Origin: Oscillospiraceae bacterium
Lineage (GTDB): Bacteria; Bacillota; Clostridia; Oscillospirales; Oscillospiraceae
Assembly (NCBI GenBank): GCA_020866945.1
Contig: JAJBVW010000091.1
Coordinates: 1 to 5,153 of the forward strand
Reading direction: 5' to 3'
DNA length: 5,153 nt
Part shown: positions 1 through 4,739 of the stretch, piece by piece
How positions within the stretch are numbered: the first letter of the stretch is position 1
How the letters are laid out: every line of letters begins with the position of its first letter
Translations under genes and position numbers: made by a program
Notes under the pieces: model-generated
What the model saw: only the letters and a program-made list of their open reading frames with translations
Databases searched by the model: none
Told to the model about the DNA's origin: nothing

Positions 1-58
1 GTCGTTTTTTGTAACAATAAATTCTCTCATGAAAATATCTTATCACGAAAAAATTAGG

Positions 59-87
59 TTGACAATGGGACTCTAATAATTTATAAT
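59..87 (+). promoter_or_regulatory. Consensus SigA promoter for the yceD-rpmF unit
   Basis: The -35 box TTGACA (59-64) and the -10 box TATAAT (82-87) both match the housekeeping consensus perfectly and are separated by the optimal 17 bp. The surrounding DNA is AT-rich. Transcription would start near 94, giving a leader of roughly 28 nt before the first gene at 122. This is a predicted strong constitutive promoter, which fits a unit that encodes a ribosomal protein. Confidence 0.88.
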
Positions 88-121
88 ATTTTGGCTTTGG
101 CGACTATGTGAGGTTTGTCCC

Positions 122-646
122 ATGCTTTTAGATTTGCATGAAATCATCGAAAGGCCCGGGGGCCGTGTGCCCTTTCGGTGCGAGCTGAATACGCAGCGGC
201 TCTCCTTTGCCGGTCTTGTGGCCTTCAACGGCCCGGTGACGGCGGAGGGCCAGGTGAAAAATACCGCCGGCATCCTGGAAATGGACGCTCTTGTGGAGGC
301 GGATATGACCCTTTGCTGCGATCGGTGCGCCGCGGAGTTCCGGCGGCCCGTGTCCCGGCAGTTCCGGGTCACGCTCCAGGCGGACGCGGAGGATGCGGAC
401 GACCCCGACCTGTTCCCCCTGGCGGGGGACAATGTGGACGTGGGCGACGTGCTGGAGACCTGCTTCATCCTGGACACAGACCAGAAATTCCTGTGCCGGG
501 AGGACTGCAAGGGCCTGTGCCCTACCTGCGGCAGGAACCTGAACGACGGCCCATGCGACTGCAAAAAGCCAACAGATCCAAGATTGGCTGTCCTGGGACA
601 GCTTCTGGATGATAATACAGGAGGTGTGAGCAATGGCAGTCCCTAA
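122..646 (+). CDS. yceD: DUF177/YceD family zinc-motif protein
   Basis: This 174-residue protein belongs to the YceD/DUF177 family (YlbN in Bacillus), whose members are nearly always encoded directly upstream of rpmF. The family has been linked to 23S rRNA accumulation and ribosome production, but its exact biochemical role is unsettled. Visible features are a Cys cluster at residues 65-69 (CCDRC) and a C-terminal cysteine-rich segment at 125-147 (Cys 125, 129, 133, 136, 145, 147), including the typical 'REDCKGLCPTCG' and 'GPCDC' signatures, probably metal-binding. The acidic stretch at 90-97 is also usual. The start ATG is preceded by GTGAGGT (108-114) about 8 nt upstream. The 3' end overlaps rpmF by 14 nt in another frame, suggesting translational coupling. 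Length is normal for the family. Confidence 0.93.
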   Translation: MLLDLHEIIERPGGRVPFRCELNTQRLSFAGLVAFNGPVTAEGQVKNTAGILEMDALVEADMTLCCDRCAAEFRRPVSRQFRVTLQADAEDADDPDLFPLAGDNVDVGDVLETCFILDTDQKFLCREDCKGLCPTCGRNLNDGPCDCKKPTDPRLAVLGQLLDDNTGGVSNGSP

Positions 647-818
647 AAGAAAAGTATCCCATGCCAGAAAGAGCAAGCGGCGCTCCAGCGTCTGGAAGCT
701 GAGCCTTCCCAAGCTGGTGGCCTGCCCCAACTGCGGCGAGTATCATCAGCCTCACCGCGTGTGCCCGTCCTGCGGCCAGTATGACGGACGTCAGGTCATC
801 GCCGTGGAGGAGAACTAA
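633..818 (+). CDS. rpmF: 50S ribosomal protein L32 (zinc-ribbon form)
   Basis: This 61-residue basic protein is ribosomal protein L32 (bL32) of the large subunit. It starts with the highly conserved 'MAVPKRKVSHARK' and carries two CxxC pairs, CPNCG (residues 31-35) and CPSCG (44-48), which form the zinc ribbon of the C+ type. The C- paralogue made under zinc starvation in some bacteria lacks these cysteines, so this is the zinc-dependent form. A strong Shine-Dalgarno AGGAGGTG (619-626) lies 6 nt before the ATG, inside the end of yceD. In many Firmicutes rpmF is followed by plsX and fatty-acid genes; here an intrinsic terminator follows instead. Confidence 0.97.
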   Translation: MAVPKRKVSHARKSKRRSSVWKLSLPKLVACPNCGEYHQPHRVCPSCGQYDGRQVIAVEEN

Positions 819-823
819 TTACC

Positions 824-856
824 GCAAAGCAGGGGGGCTTTTGCCTCCCTTTTTGC
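824..856 (+). terminator. Intrinsic terminator after rpmF
   Basis: A stem AGGGGGGC (831-838) pairs with GCCTCCCT (843-850), with one G-T wobble and a TTTT loop. GCAAAG below it can pair with TTTTGC (851-856) past a one-base bulge, so the T-run 850-854 serves partly as stem and partly as U-tract. It starts 5 nt after the rpmF stop, as expected for the end of the yceD-rpmF transcript. Confidence 0.82.
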
Positions 857-883
857 TGGCATACCACGATTTAAAAATTTTTT

Positions 884-906
884 GGGACGGTTACCACCGT
901 CCCTAC
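884..906 (-). repeat. REP-like palindrome with GTAG foot
   Basis: GGGACGGT (884-891) and ACCGTCCC (896-903) form a perfect 8-bp inverted repeat around a 4-nt centre. Read on the minus strand, the hairpin is preceded by GTAG (906-903), the tetranucleotide that marks the foot of REP elements processed by RAYT (TnpA-REP) transposases. It lies in non-coding DNA between a terminator and a promoter, the usual place for such elements. It is not a terminator: the T-run (878-883) lies before the hairpin on the plus strand and becomes an A-run after it on the minus strand. Membership of a dispersed family is inferred; only one copy is in this window. Confidence 0.45.
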
Positions 907-917
907 TGTGCTATCTG

Positions 918-946
918 TTGAAATTAAGCGATAAAAGTAGTATACT
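918..946 (+). promoter_or_regulatory. SigA promoter for the der unit
   Basis: TTGAAA (918-923, 5 of 6 consensus bases) and TATACT (941-946, 5 of 6) are separated by exactly 17 bp. Predicted transcription start is near 953, leaving a leader of about 48 nt before der. The -10 box lies within an 11-bp palindrome TATAC-T-GTATA (941-951), and an AT-rich hairpin (949-968) overlaps the start point, so some regulation at this promoter is possible but unproven. Confidence 0.8.
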
Positions 947-986
947 GTATAAAAAGCCTGCTTTTTATCAAAAATGAATGTAAAAA

Positions 987-993
987 AAGGAGG
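987..993 (+). promoter_or_regulatory. Shine-Dalgarno that fixes the der start
   Basis: AAGGAGG lies 7 nt before the ATG at 1001. An upstream in-frame ATG at 974 would add nine residues (MNVKKGGDS), but these codons run through the ribosome site itself and have no Shine-Dalgarno of their own. The ATG at 1001 also gives the family-typical N-terminus, with the P-loop beginning at residue 10. Confidence 0.88.
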
Positions 994-1000
994 CGATAGC

Positions 1001-2326
1001 ATGAGCAGACCCCTGGTGGCCATCGTGGGCCGCCCGAACGTGGGCAAGAGCCACCTGTTCAACCGCCTGGCCGGGCGGCGGCTGTCCATTGTGGAGGATA
1101 CCCCCGGCGTGACCCGCGACCGGCTGTATGCGCCCTGCGAGTGGGCGGGCCGCAGCTTTGATATTGTGGACACCGGCGGCATCGAGCCGAATACCTCCAA
1201 CGAAATACTCCTCTTCATGCGCGAGCAGGCCATGCTCGCCATCGACGCGGCGGATGTGATTGTGCTGGTGACAGAGATCGGCACCGGCATTACCGCCGCA
1301 GACCAGGATGTTGCCAATATGCTCCAGCGCAGCGGAAAGCCCGTGGTGCTGGCAGTGAACAAAATGGACGCCACCGGCCCGAACGACCCGGCTTTTTATG
1401 AGTTTTATAACCTGGGCCTGGGGGATCCCATCCCCGGCTCCGCCGTCCATGGCCACGGCACCGGCGACCTGCTGGACGCGTGCGTGGCCCACTTCCCCCC
1501 GCCGGAGGAGGAAGAGGACGACCCGGACGTTGTCCGTGTGGCGGTGATAGGAAAGCCGAACGTCGGCAAAAGCTCCCTCATCAACCGGCTGCTGGGAGAA
1601 AACCGGGTCATTGTGGCGGATATGCCCGGCACCACCCGGGACGCGGTGGACACCCCGCTGGAGAACCAATACGGCAGCTATCTTTTCATCGACACTGCCG
1701 GCATTCGCCGGAAATCCAAGGTGAACGACCGGGTGGAGAAGTTTTCCGTCATGCGTGCGCAGCTTGCGATCGAGCGCAGCGACGTATGCCTTATCATGCT
1801 GGACGCGAGAGAGGGCGTCACGGAGCAGGATACAAAAATTGCCGGGCTTGCCCATGAGGCGGGCAAGGCCAGCATCATCGTGGTGAACAAGTGGGATCTG
1901 GTGGAGAAGGAGACCAACACCATGGAGCGTATGCGTCAGGCGGTGAAGCGGGATCTGTCCTTCATGGACTACGCCCCGGTTCTGTTCATCTCCTGCTTGA
2001 CGGGACAGCGCACAGGGCGTATATTTGAGATGATAAATAATGTGAACGAGCAGGCGTCCATGCGCATCAGCACGGGAACCCTCAATAACGTCCTTGCGGA
2101 CGCGCAGGCCCGGCAGCAGCCCCCCACGGACAAGGGCCGCCGCCTGAAGGTCTACTATATGACCCAGACCGGGGTCAAGCCGCCTCACTTTGTCATTTTC
2201 TGCAACAGCCGGGAGCTGTTCCACTTCTCCTATCAGAGATATATAGAAAACCGTATCCGGGCCGCCTTTGGCCTGGAGGGAACGCCGGTGAAGCTGACGA
2301 TCCGACAGAAAGGAGACCAAGAATGA
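1001..2326 (+). CDS. der: Ribosome-assembly GTPase Der (EngA)
   Basis: Der is an essential GTPase with two G domains that helps mature the 50S subunit in the cytoplasm. The 441-residue product has the normal length. Domain 1 shows P-loop GRPNVGKS (10-17), switch Thr38 in GVTRD, DTGG (57-60), NKMD (120-123) and SA (147-148). An acidic linker (169-174) follows. Domain 2 shows GKPNVGKS (184-191), Thr211/212, DTAG (231-234), NKWD (296-299) and SCLTGQ (331-336). The C-terminal KH-like domain (about 355-441) contains the typical 'KPPHF' and 'FSYQRYIENRIR' segments. Two oddities are visible: the residue after the first P-loop Ser is His18 rather than the near-invariant Thr, and the second G5 motif reads SC rather than SA. 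The stop overlaps the next start (ATGA), indicating an operon with coupled translation. Confidence 0.97.
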   Translation: MSRPLVAIVGRPNVGKSHLFNRLAGRRLSIVEDTPGVTRDRLYAPCEWAGRSFDIVDTGGIEPNTSNEILLFMREQAMLAIDAADVIVLVTEIGTGITAADQDVANMLQRSGKPVVLAVNKMDATGPNDPAFYEFYNLGLGDPIPGSAVHGHGTGDLLDACVAHFPPPEEEEDDPDVVRVAVIGKPNVGKSSLINRLLGENRVIVADMPGTTRDAVDTPLENQYGSYLFIDTAGIRRKSKVNDRVEKFSVMRAQLAIERSDVCLIMLDAREGVTEQDTKIAGLAHEAGKASIIVVNKWDLVEKETNTMERMRQAVKRDLSFMDYAPVLFISCLTGQRTGRIFEMINNVNEQASMRISTGTLNNVLADAQARQQPPTDKGRRLKVYYMTQTGVKPPHFVIFCNSRELFHFSYQRYIENRIRAAFGLEGTPVKLTIRQKGDQE

Positions 2327-2982
2327 TACCCGTTCTTCTCATACTCATCGCCGTTATCGCTTATGCTCTGGGCGCGCTGAACAGCCCCGTGCTGCTGGCG
2401 CGGTTCGTGTTCGGCAAGGATCTGCGCCGGATGGGAAACGGCAGAGCCAGCTACGCGAACTTCACCCATGTGTTCGGGGAACGGTGGGGCCTGGCCGTCA
2501 TGGGCGTGGACATCCTCAAGGGCGTCATCGCCGTGCTGCTGGGGGCGCTGCTGCTGTCCATCCCCGGGGACGGGTTCCCAGTCATTGGCAAGCTGTTCGC
2601 CGGCTTCTGCCTGACGCTGGGGAGCATCTACCCCATCCAGAACAAGTTCCGGGGCAGCAAGGGCATCATCTGCTGCCTGATAACCCTGTGGCTGGCGGAC
2701 TGGCGGGTGGGCCTGGTGGTCTCCGCCGTATACATCATCGTGATTGCCTTCTCCCAGTACGTGTCCCTGGCCGGGCTGTGCGCCTGCCTGTCGGGGGCGC
2801 CCGCCGCCTGGATCTTCGTATCCGCGGAGAACCTGAAGGGCCTGGCCGGCACCCTGGCCCTGTTCATGGCCCTGGTCATCGTCTGGCGCAACCGGGGCAG
2901 CATTTTCCGCCTGCTGGAGCACAAGGAGCCGAAGGTCAAGTGGGGGAATAAAACCGAGAAGAAAATGAGGGACAGTTTCTGA
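2323..2982 (+). CDS. PlsY-family membrane protein, divergent in all three signature motifs
   Basis: This 219-residue hydrophobic protein matches PlsY, the membrane acyltransferase that moves an acyl group from acyl-phosphate to glycerol-3-phosphate in phospholipid synthesis, in length, topology and position after der. Hydrophobic segments lie near residues 2-20, 56-79, 87-105, 117-144, 146-165 and 173-188. The three catalytic motifs are altered. Motif 1, usually GSGN-G-TN, is GNGRASYAN (38-46), so the Ser is Asn. Motif 2, usually GH-FP with FRGGKG, is GSIYP (100-104) and FRGSKG (109-114). Motif 3, usually HR-NI, is NRGSI (190-194), losing His and Asn. Glycines, Pro104 and Lys113 remain. It may be a non-catalytic or re-specialised paralogue, so I do not assign plsY. 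AGGAG (2311-2315) precedes the ATG, which overlaps the der stop by 4 nt. Confidence 0.8.
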   Translation: MIPVLLILIAVIAYALGALNSPVLLARFVFGKDLRRMGNGRASYANFTHVFGERWGLAVMGVDILKGVIAVLLGALLLSIPGDGFPVIGKLFAGFCLTLGSIYPIQNKFRGSKGIICCLITLWLADWRVGLVVSAVYIIVIAFSQYVSLAGLCACLSGAPAAWIFVSAENLKGLAGTLALFMALVIVWRNRGSIFRLLEHKEPKVKWGNKTEKKMRDSF

Positions 2983-2986
2983 AGCC

Positions 2987-3352
2987 ATGATTTCCATATC
3001 GCCATATCGCCGAAAGGTACAGTATTATGAGACGGACAAAATGCAGGTGACGCACCACGCCAACTACCTGCACTATATGGAGGAGGCCCGGATCGACTTT
3101 ATGGATCAGTTGGGCTGGGGCTATGACCGCATGGAGCGGGAGGGGCTGGCCTCTCCTGTGCTGAGCGTAAACTGCCAGTACCGGCGCAGCACAACCTTCC
3201 CGGATGTGCTTGAGATCGCCGTTTCCATCCGGGAGCTGAAGGCCGCGAAGCTGACTCTGGGCTATACCATGACCGTGGACGGGGAGACCGTCTGCACTGC
3301 TGAGAGCGTCCACTGCTTCCTGGCGGATGGGGGGCGCCCCGTCAGTCTATAG
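2987..3352 (+). CDS. YbgC-like hot-dog acyl-CoA thioesterase, ended early by an amber codon
   Basis: This 121-residue protein is a 4HBT/YbgC-type thioesterase, a cytoplasmic hot-dog enzyme that hydrolyses acyl-CoA or related thioesters. The family signature is clear at residues 13-35: YYETDKMQVTHHANYLHYMEEAR, here spanning Tyr13-Arg35, with the catalytic Asp17, then His24, Asn26 and the Glu32-Glu33 helix. Gln20 replaces the more usual Gly after Met. The core strands (about 55-115) look intact, ending 'ESVHCFLADGGRPVSL'. The frame stops at TAG 3350-3352, yet the same frame continues for 19 codons to TAA 3410-3412 with a sequence that looks like the missing C-terminal helix. The start lies 4 nt after the PlsY-like gene; the only Shine-Dalgarno candidate, GAGGGA (2967-2972), is 14 nt away, so coupled translation is likely. 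Its natural substrate cannot be told. Confidence 0.87.
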   Translation: MISISPYRRKVQYYETDKMQVTHHANYLHYMEEARIDFMDQLGWGYDRMEREGLASPVLSVNCQYRRSTTFPDVLEIAVSIRELKAAKLTLGYTMTVDGETVCTAESVHCFLADGGRPVSL

Positions 3353-3412
3353 CGCCGCTGGCCGGAATTTTATCAGCTCCTGGAGGAGCTGACACAGCCG
3401 CCGGAGGTATAA
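3353..3412 (+). other. In-frame continuation of the thioesterase beyond the amber codon
   Basis: Directly after TAG 3350-3352, in the same frame, 19 sense codons encode RRWPEFYQLLEELTQPPEV before TAA (3410-3412). A basic residue pair followed by a 'PEFY..L' amphipathic helix after 'GRPVSL' is what YbgC-type thioesterases usually have at their C-terminus. The full frame would be 141 residues, a normal family length. A single A-to-T change in an AAG Lys codon would create the TAG. This could be a recent nonsense mutation, a sequencing error, or a site of stop-codon readthrough. Confidence 0.7.
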
Positions 3413-3446
3413 GCGCCTGTGAAGCACTGCCGCTGAGAGAAAACAC

Positions 3447-3487
3447 AAAAAGCGCACCGCGAAGGAAAAATCGCGGCGTGCTTTTTT
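3447..3487. terminator. Strong bidirectional intrinsic terminator
   Basis: AAAAAGC (3447-3453) and CCGCGA (3457-3462) pair with TCGCGG (3471-3476) and GCTTTTT (3480-3486), around a 3x3 internal loop (the GCAC/GTGC register is an alternative) and an 8-nt A-rich loop. Six Ts (3482-3487) follow on the plus strand, and the A-run 3447-3451 gives a five-U tail on the minus strand. It closes the der transcript 35 nt after the TAA at 3412 and could also stop radC read-through from the other side. Confidence 0.9.
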
Positions 3488-3543
3488 CTGTCCGGGGCGG
3501 GCGATAACAAATTGTATTACGAGAGAGAAAATGCACGATTTGA

Positions 3544-3566
3544 TACAGAATTTTTTACAGAATTTT
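3544..3566. repeat. Two-copy 12-nt tandem repeat
   Basis: The unit TACAGAATTTTT starts at 3544 and again at 3556; the second copy is TACAGAATTTT followed by C. The first copy overlaps the inverted version of the gap motif (TTTGATACAG at 3539-3548). Two units are too few to infer function; slippage in AT-rich intergenic DNA is enough to explain it. Confidence 0.5.
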
Positions 3567-3617
3567 CCAATTTTTTCGTCCGAGCGGCAAGGCGGGGCGG
3601 CGGAATTTTTTAGGCGT

Positions 3618-3630
3618 GCAAACGGTTTGC
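3618..3630. repeat. 13-bp perfect palindrome in the GC-rich part of the gap
   Basis: GCAAAC (3618-3623) and GTTTGC (3625-3630) flank a single G. It could be an operator-like dyad, but no promoter with a good -35/-10 pair overlaps it; the nearest TTGACA is at 3657. No T-run follows on either strand, so it is not a terminator. Confidence 0.35.
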
Positions 3631-3871
3631 GGGCTGCCGGCGCGGGCGGCGAGGATTTGACATAATTCTATAACCTGGAACTAATGCAGGAAGTTATCGA
3701 CATTTTCAACAGAGATTTCAACAATCAAATTTTCATTTGGTGGGAATGGATTGAGGGGAAATTACCATTTTTATCCAATTTGCGACACGTGGCCAGAAAC
3801 AAATTGTATCAAAAAATCCGGCTACATAATCCAGCGAATTTTGGGGAAGAGCCTCGAATTTGCGCGAATCA

Positions 3872-3897
3872 TGCAGGACGATGGAAAAAATCCTGCA
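3872..3897 (-). other. Stem-loop just after the radC stop codon
   Basis: TGCAGGA (3872-3878) and TCCTGCA (3891-3897) form a perfect 7-bp stem with a 12-nt loop, starting 4 nt beyond the radC stop on the minus strand. In the radC transcript the six Us lie in the loop, not after the stem, so this is not a standard intrinsic terminator. It might stabilise the 3' end of the mRNA. Confidence 0.4.
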
Positions 3898-3901
3898 ATG
3901 G

Positions 3902-4585
3902 TCACGACGATTTGTCAAGAAAACCGCTGTCCGACATGGAGACAAAGTCGAACCCCGACACAATGATGTGGTCTACCAGCGTTACCTCCACCAGCGCCAG
4001 GGCGCTTCGGATGCGTATGGTGGTGTCCACATCCTCTCTGGAGGGCAGGGCAATGCCGCAGGTGTGATTGTGGGACAGAATGACGGCGGAGGCGTTTTGG
4101 CTCAGGGCCAGCTGCACGACTCTGCGGACGCTGATATTGGCGTAGCAGGCGCTGCCCTGGCTGATCAGGCGGCAGTCCAGAACCTTCAGGGCGGCGTCCA
4201 GGCAGATCATATAGATCTCCTCATTGCTGCGGTTAAAAAAGCGCGGGATGAGATACCGTCCCGCCGCTTCGCTGTTCGACAGGGCGCCGACAGGCTCGGC
4301 CTTGCTGATGAGATACCGGCGGGCCGTTTCCGGCACCAGCCGTATCAGCCCCGCTGCGTTTTCCCCAATGCCATCGACGGTCATCAGCGCCTCCGGCGAC
4401 GCGTCGAACACGCCGGCCAGGGAGCCGAATGTAGTCAAAAGCCTGTGGGCCAGAAGGTTTGTGTCCCGCCGGGGCAGCGCGTAAAACAGCAGCAGCTCCA
4501 GCACATTGTGGTCGTCAAAGTTGTCAAGCCCGTACCTTGTGAAGCGTTCTTTCAGGCGCGTTCTGTGTCCTTTGTGATCGTCCAT
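3902..4585 (-). CDS. radC: RadC family JAMM-motif protein
   Basis: This 227-residue protein is RadC (UPF0758), widespread in bacteria. Despite the name its part in DNA repair is doubtful and its biochemical role is not established. An N-terminal helix-hairpin-helix-like region (about 48-85, 'FGSLAGVF...VDGIGENAAG') precedes a JAB1/MPN-type domain (about 105-227). The metal-site pattern is complete: upstream Glu122/123, His172-x-His174, Ser182 and Asp185 in HxHx7SxxD spacing. The motif reads SHNHTCG rather than the usual VHNHPSG, and 'VRRVV' (153-157) stands where most members have 'PREVF'; I recall such variants from clostridial relatives. The ATG (4583-4585) has GAGG (4596-4593) 7 nt upstream. 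It is transcribed away from the RodA-like gene; in many Firmicutes radC lies beside mre/rod genes. Confidence 0.94.
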   Translation of the reverse strand: MDDHKGHRTRLKERFTRYGLDNFDDHNVLELLLFYALPRRDTNLLAHRLLTTFGSLAGVFDASPEALMTVDGIGENAAGLIRLVPETARRYLISKAEPVGALSNSEAAGRYLIPRFFNRSNEEIYMICLDAALKVLDCRLISQGSACYANISVRRVVQLALSQNASAVILSHNHTCGIALPSREDVDTTIRIRSALALVEVTLVDHIIVSGFDFVSMSDSGFLDKSS

Positions 4586-4615
4586 GTTTCTTCCTCTCTT
4601 GTTTCCCGATGGAAT

Positions 4616-4644
4616 TTGCGTTATTTTGCGGGCCGTGCTATAAT
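4616..4644 (+). promoter_or_regulatory. Extended -10 SigA promoter for the RodA-like gene
   Basis: A perfect TATAAT (4639-4644) carries the extended -10 element TG (4636-4637) one base before it. A weak -35 (TTGCGT, 4616-4621) is spaced 17 bp away; the TGn element usually compensates for a poor -35. Transcription would start near 4651, giving a leader of about 90 nt to the TTG start at 4740. The same bases read TATTAT on the minus strand and could serve radC, but I find no -35 for that direction. Confidence 0.72.
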
Positions 4645-4722
4645 AGGCCGGAAAAAGGGGCTGCTATCGCTGCGTCTGCGGGCGCGGGCGTTTTTTGCAA
4701 AAAGATAACCCTGCTATGCGCC

Positions 4723-4731
4723 GAAAGGAGG
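4723..4731 (+). promoter_or_regulatory. Shine-Dalgarno that favours a TTG start
   Basis: GAAAGGAGG lies 8 nt before TTG 4740-4742, an almost full anti-16S match at good spacing. An in-frame ATG at 4716 lies upstream of this site and would place the Shine-Dalgarno inside the coding region, with only AT-rich, SD-poor sequence in front of it. The TTG is therefore the better start. Confidence 0.75.
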
Positions 4732-4739
4732 ACAGGCTC

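Larger units (their letters stand above)
3488..3901. other. Gap of about 410 bp between convergent genes
   Basis: I see no supported gene here. Open frames exist on both strands but they lack Shine-Dalgarno sites and recognisable protein patterns, and they run into radC antisense. The DNA is mostly AT-rich with one GC-rich island (about 3578-3655). It contains three versions of a motif close to ACAAATTGTATYA (3508-3520 plus, 3539-3554 minus, 3800-3812 plus), a 12-nt tandem repeat with unit TACAGAATTTTT (3544-3566), a 13-bp palindrome GCAAAC-G-GTTTGC (3618-3630), an isolated TTGACA (3657-3662) with no good -10 partner, and a 7-bp hairpin (3872-3897). It may be eroded coding or inserted DNA. 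Confidence 0.5.

Noticed and set aside
884..903. Perfect hairpin considered as an intrinsic terminator.
   Set aside because: No T-run follows the stem on either strand; the T-run precedes it on the plus strand, and a proper terminator already lies at 824-856.
968..2320. Long open frame on the minus strand opposite der.
   Set aside because: It mirrors der almost exactly and is a by-product of GC-rich codon use; the His/Val/Gly-rich product has no recognisable domain, and der is unmistakable.
3350..3352. Pyrrolysine insertion at the amber codon.
   Set aside because: Nothing nearby indicates pyl genes, and the family does not use pyrrolysine; nonsense mutation, ordinary readthrough or sequence error are simpler.
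3617..3630. TGCAAACGGTTTGC considered as a CcpA cre site.
   Set aside because: The dyad has an odd centre and the last two bases do not fit the cre consensus; no promoter or gene start lies close enough to be controlled.
3872..3897. Stem-loop after radC considered as its terminator.
   Set aside because: The Us fall in the loop and the stem is followed by mixed sequence, so it lacks the form of an intrinsic terminator.
3684..4067. Open frame of 127 codons on the plus strand starting in the gap.
   Set aside because: It has no Shine-Dalgarno, its second half is antisense to radC, and its first half shows no recognisable protein pattern; the possible promoter TTGACA at 3657 has only a poor -10.
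4640..4668. Minus-strand TATTAT as a radC promoter.
   Set aside because: The -10 is acceptable but the sequence 17 bp upstream (GATAGC) does not resemble a -35 and no extended -10 is present, so it is not listed as a feature.
3860..4708. Long open frame (282 codons) on the plus strand.
   Set aside because: It is the antisense of radC, rich in Gln/Gly/Arg from reverse reading of GC-rich codons, with no ribosome site. radC on the other strand has clear family motifs.
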